In this document: piece by piece, positions 52,493-54,499 of the stretch
Position numbering within the stretch: position 1 is the first letter of the stretch
Layout: the number at the start of each line of letters is the position of its first letter
Assembly: GCA_007695035.1 (NCBI GenBank)
Contig: REEO01000062.1
Location: 1 to 54,499, forward strand
Direction of reading: 5' to 3'
From: Saprospirales bacterium
GTDB taxonomy: Bacteria > Bacteroidota > Bacteroidia > Chitinophagales > Saprospiraceae
Length of the DNA: 54,499 bases
The notes under the pieces: model-generated
What the model was told of the DNA's origin: nothing
Database searches by the model: none
The model's input: only the letters and a program-made list of their open reading frames with translations
Translations under genes and position numbers: made by a program

Positions 52493-53371
52493 ATGAACCG
52501 CATTTTATTGATTTCTATGCTTATGCCTTTGATCGCGATGGTTTTTTCCGACAAAATAGAGGCACAGGAGCTCAAAGCATACCAACTTTTTGAAGGAGAT
52601 GGCAATAAGACAGATTTTGGTCAAATGGTGGAAAGGATCAAAGAAGCCGACGTGGTTTTTTTTGGAGAATTTCACAACAACCCCATCTGCCATTGGCTTC
52701 AGCGGGAAATATTAGAAATACTCCACAGTGAGCATCAGGATAATTTGGTGATCGGTGCCGAATTTTTTGAAGCCCACGACCAACTTATATTGGATGAGTA
52801 CTTTTCCGGGCACATCAGTGAGAACAATTTTAATAATGAAGCCCGGTTTTGGGGCAACTATGAGACAGATTACAAGCCCTTGGTTGAATACGCACGCCAC
52901 AACGGACTGCCTTTTATAGCGACCAATGTACCAAGGCGTTACGCCAACGTTATTTTCCGAATGGGTTTTGAGGGAATTGATTCTCTCCCGGTTCAGGATG
53001 GAAGGCGATATATGGCTCCATTGCCCATCGAGGTGGATATGGAATTGCGCACCTACCAAATGATGCTCGAAATGGCCCATGGCGAAGGTGCCAACAAATT
53101 TGTGTATGCTCAGGCTATTAAAGATGCTACCATGGCGCATTTTATTCACGAAAACATGGATGAAACAACGCGGTTTTATCACATTAACGGTGCCTTCCAC
53201 ACCAATTATAAGGAGGGCATAATCTGGTATCTGGAGCGATTGAATCCCAATCTGGATATTGTAAACATTAGCTCAGTCATGGCCCCTGATGCTAAGAAGT
53301 GGGATGATGAGCACGAGGGTATTGGTGACTTTGTTCTTTCCATCAATCAAAAAATGACCACGACTCATTGA
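52493..53371 (+). CDS. ChaN-family (Tiki/haem-binding) exported protein
   Basis: A 292-residue protein with a signal peptide (residues 1-24, ending IEAQ) and a ChaN-like domain: DVVFFGEFHNNPICHWLQ (about residues 51-68), LVIGAEFFEAHDQLILDEY and GLPFIATNVPRRYAN, later RFYHINGAFHTNYKEGI. The conserved Glu-x-x-His and Glu/His positions are those of the Tiki/TraB/ChaN superfamily. ChaN of Campylobacter binds haem, and Tiki relatives are metalloproteases; which applies here is open. No haem receptor is adjacent. Cell-envelope location inferred. Confidence 0.8.
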   Translation: MNRILLISMLMPLIAMVFSDKIEAQELKAYQLFEGDGNKTDFGQMVERIKEADVVFFGEFHNNPICHWLQREILEILHSEHQDNLVIGAEFFEAHDQLILDEYFSGHISENNFNNEARFWGNYETDYKPLVEYARHNGLPFIATNVPRRYANVIFRMGFEGIDSLPVQDGRRYMAPLPIEVDMELRTYQMMLEMAHGEGANKFVYAQAIKDATMAHFIHENMDETTRFYHINGAFHTNYKEGIIWYLERLNPNLDIVNISSVMAPDAKKWDDEHEGIGDFVLSINQKMTTTH

Positions 53372-53463
53372 TCAGGCAGAATAGAAGCCCGGAGATCTGC
53401 CGATTGACAAGAAATAGATGATTGACGGAGCATGATCCTGTTATTCGGAACAGGGTATTGATT

Positions 53464-53494
53464 TTGGAACATTTTCAAAAAGATGCTATCTTTG
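53464..53494 (+). promoter_or_regulatory. Consensus promoter of the DUF4920 lipoprotein gene
   Basis: TTG (53464-53466), 20 bases, TATCTTTG (53487-53494). Both boxes at the expected spacing for Bacteroidota sigma factor; start about 53500. Confidence 0.65.
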
Positions 53495-53562
53495 TTGACT
53501 GAATAAATTTTTTAATCGCCCGGATTGATAAAATCGGGCTGTCAATAGTAAAAAAAAAACGG

Positions 53563-54105
53563 ATGAAAAACTTAATGATGTTGGCCATTTTTGCTCTTAT
53601 GTTCGCGGCATGTGGTCAGGAAACCAGCTACGAAAACGATGAGAAAGCCACTGATGATTATCACCAGGAAGGCGATGAAATAAGCGCCGAAGATGAAGGG
53701 GACGGTGTTCACTTTGGCGAGAAAATCGACGAAGAGGGTGCAATCACCTTTGAAGAATTGATGGAGTTGATGCAAGAACGAGATTCTATTCACACCAGGG
53801 TAATTGCAAGGGTTGACGATGTATGCCTGAAAAAAGGCTGCTGGATGAATGTATATGGTGAGGAGGGGACCGCTGATGAATCTATCTTCGTACAGTTTCA
53901 CGACTACTCCTTTTTCATGCCCCTCGACCTGGGCGGAGGAAAAGTGGTAATGGAAGGATATGCTTACGAAGACTGGACTAGTGTGGCAGACCTTCAACAC
54001 TACGCCGAGGATGCCGGTGCTTCTCCTGAAGAAATCGCAGCAATAACGGAACCTGAATTCGAATTGAAATTCATGGCTTCAGGTGTAAAAATACTTGAAC
54101 ATTAA
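53563..54105 (+). CDS. DUF4920-family lipoprotein
   Basis: A 180-residue lipoprotein (lipobox FAAC, Cys17) with a long acidic linker (about residues 18-60) and a C-terminal DUF4920 domain (about 65-178). Features are VIARVDDVCLKKGCWMNVYG with two Cys six residues apart (VCLKKGCWM, about 92-100), FVQFHDYSFFMPLDLGGG, and EEIAAITEPEFELKFMASGV. The paired Cys suggests a disulfide or metal site. Function is not established. It has a full promoter and a terminator-like hairpin after it. Confidence 0.82.
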   Translation: MKNLMMLAIFALMFAACGQETSYENDEKATDDYHQEGDEISAEDEGDGVHFGEKIDEEGAITFEELMELMQERDSIHTRVIARVDDVCLKKGCWMNVYGEEGTADESIFVQFHDYSFFMPLDLGGGKVVMEGYAYEDWTSVADLQHYAEDAGASPEEIAAITEPEFELKFMASGVKILEH

Positions 54106-54181
54106 TTTGTTGTAACCGACATAAAGGAGTATCACACGATGCTCCGGATCCCAGGAATTTCTGGAAATTGATCTGCAAGAG

Positions 54182-54233
54182 GGAGCAGGAGAAGTGATTT
54201 GTTTGAAAAAGGTCATTTCTCCCTCCTTTTTTT
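54182..54233 (+). terminator. Terminator-like hairpin after the DUF4920 gene
   Basis: GGAGAAGTGA (54188-54197) pairs with TCATTTCTCC (54213-54222) with one wobble, extended by GGAG/CTCC outside, and followed by a run of seven T (54227-54233). Confidence 0.65.
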
Positions 54234-54499
54234 CATCCATCCCACGGTCAAGACGCTTACATTCCATAGCTTTCCTTCGTTTTAGCTACCCCCCCTTTGG
54301 TATTATTAGTGACCTGTCGAGAGATTCAAATGGGTTCTTCTAATTCACCTTACTCAACTGTATATCCCAATTGTTTCCCCTGGAAAAAAATCTCTTCGGA
54401 ACTTTCTTCAATAGAGTATAGAATTCTCCCTTTAAATTACAGACAATCGAGTAGGAGACAAAGATAGGTGATTAACCTAGCTTTGTCGTCCTCTCACAC
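54234..54499. other. Right-edge region with a long inverted repeat
   Basis: No gene recognised. At 54453-54492 the outer arms AGGA-GACAAAG and CTTTGTC-GTCCT, and the inner arms AGGT and ACCT, make an imperfect palindrome of 40 bases. CAAAGATA at 54459-54466 reads TATCTTTG, a possible -7 for a minus-strand transcript running left. Confidence 0.4.

Overview
The window reads as a chromosomal segment of a marine- or activated-sludge-type Bacteroidota. Evidence seen in the sequence: many start codons lie shortly downstream of the Bacteroidota-type -7 element TAnnTTTG and Shine-Dalgarno sequences are mostly poor; there is a type IX secretion C-terminal sorting domain, TonB-dependent receptors with carboxypeptidase-regulatory-like N-domains, SprB-like repeats, a DUF4625 lipoprotein, a DUF4920 lipoprotein and a GbsR/MarR regulator. 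The 1505-residue modular protein with an internal hydrophobic segment and a C-terminal outer-membrane barrel recalls Saprospiria, but that placement is inference. No rRNA, tRNA, CRISPR array, prophage or complete insertion sequence was seen.

Layout. 1-4.2 kb: a REP-like palindrome, a Gre-type factor, two tandem thioredoxin-fold secreted proteins, a cupin lipoprotein and trmB. 4.4-8.9 kb: a TonB-dependent receptor and a beta-helix lipoprotein ending in a clear terminator. 8.9-10.8 kb: thiL and an RluA-type pseudouridine synthase. 11.1-13.7 kb: a T9SS-exported beta-helix protein. 13.8-23.4 kb (mostly minus strand): a 52-residue membrane micro-gene, mnmG, an M1 aminopeptidase lipoprotein, dnaN, an HMA-MauE fusion, a divergent TrpF-like protein, and the rpsF-rpsR-rplI operon. 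23.6-30.9 kb: YkgJ-type protein, amidohydrolase, DUF1015, GbsR-type regulator, gcvT, a HEAT-cyclophilin lipoprotein and a small membrane protein. 30.9-34.2 kb: a divergent DUF4625 lipoprotein / ZnuD-like receptor pair sharing a 15-bp palindromic operator, a candidate zinc-uptake locus. 34.6-41.4 kb: OmpA/MotB-like lipoprotein, PfkB kinase, rlmN, orphan histidine kinase, META lipoprotein, glycosyltransferase 9 and a fatty acid hydroxylase-type membrane protein. 41.5-46.0 kb: the giant modular surface protein. 46.1-50.3 kb: a decayed two-component system, with a beta-propeller sensor kinase broken by several frameshifts and a nonsense codon and a response regulator that has lost its LytTR output domain. 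50.6-50.8 kb: a MITE-like element with perfect 16-bp terminal inverted repeats. 50.9-54.5 kb: APC permease, ChaN-family protein, DUF4920 lipoprotein, and a long inverted repeat at the right edge.

How it fits together: most of the window is core housekeeping (translation, tRNA/rRNA modification, replication clamp, glycine cleavage, thiamine) interspersed with cell-envelope genes. The parts most worth a second look are the giant repeat-stalk/barrel protein, the zinc-type divergent operator, the decaying sensor/regulator pair, the small membrane gene with its own promoter, the TrpF-like protein lacking key active-site motifs, and three palindromic elements. Several conventional longest-ORF starts (trmB, the first TonB receptor, mnmG) fall upstream of or within the -7 element, so downstream starts are preferred here.
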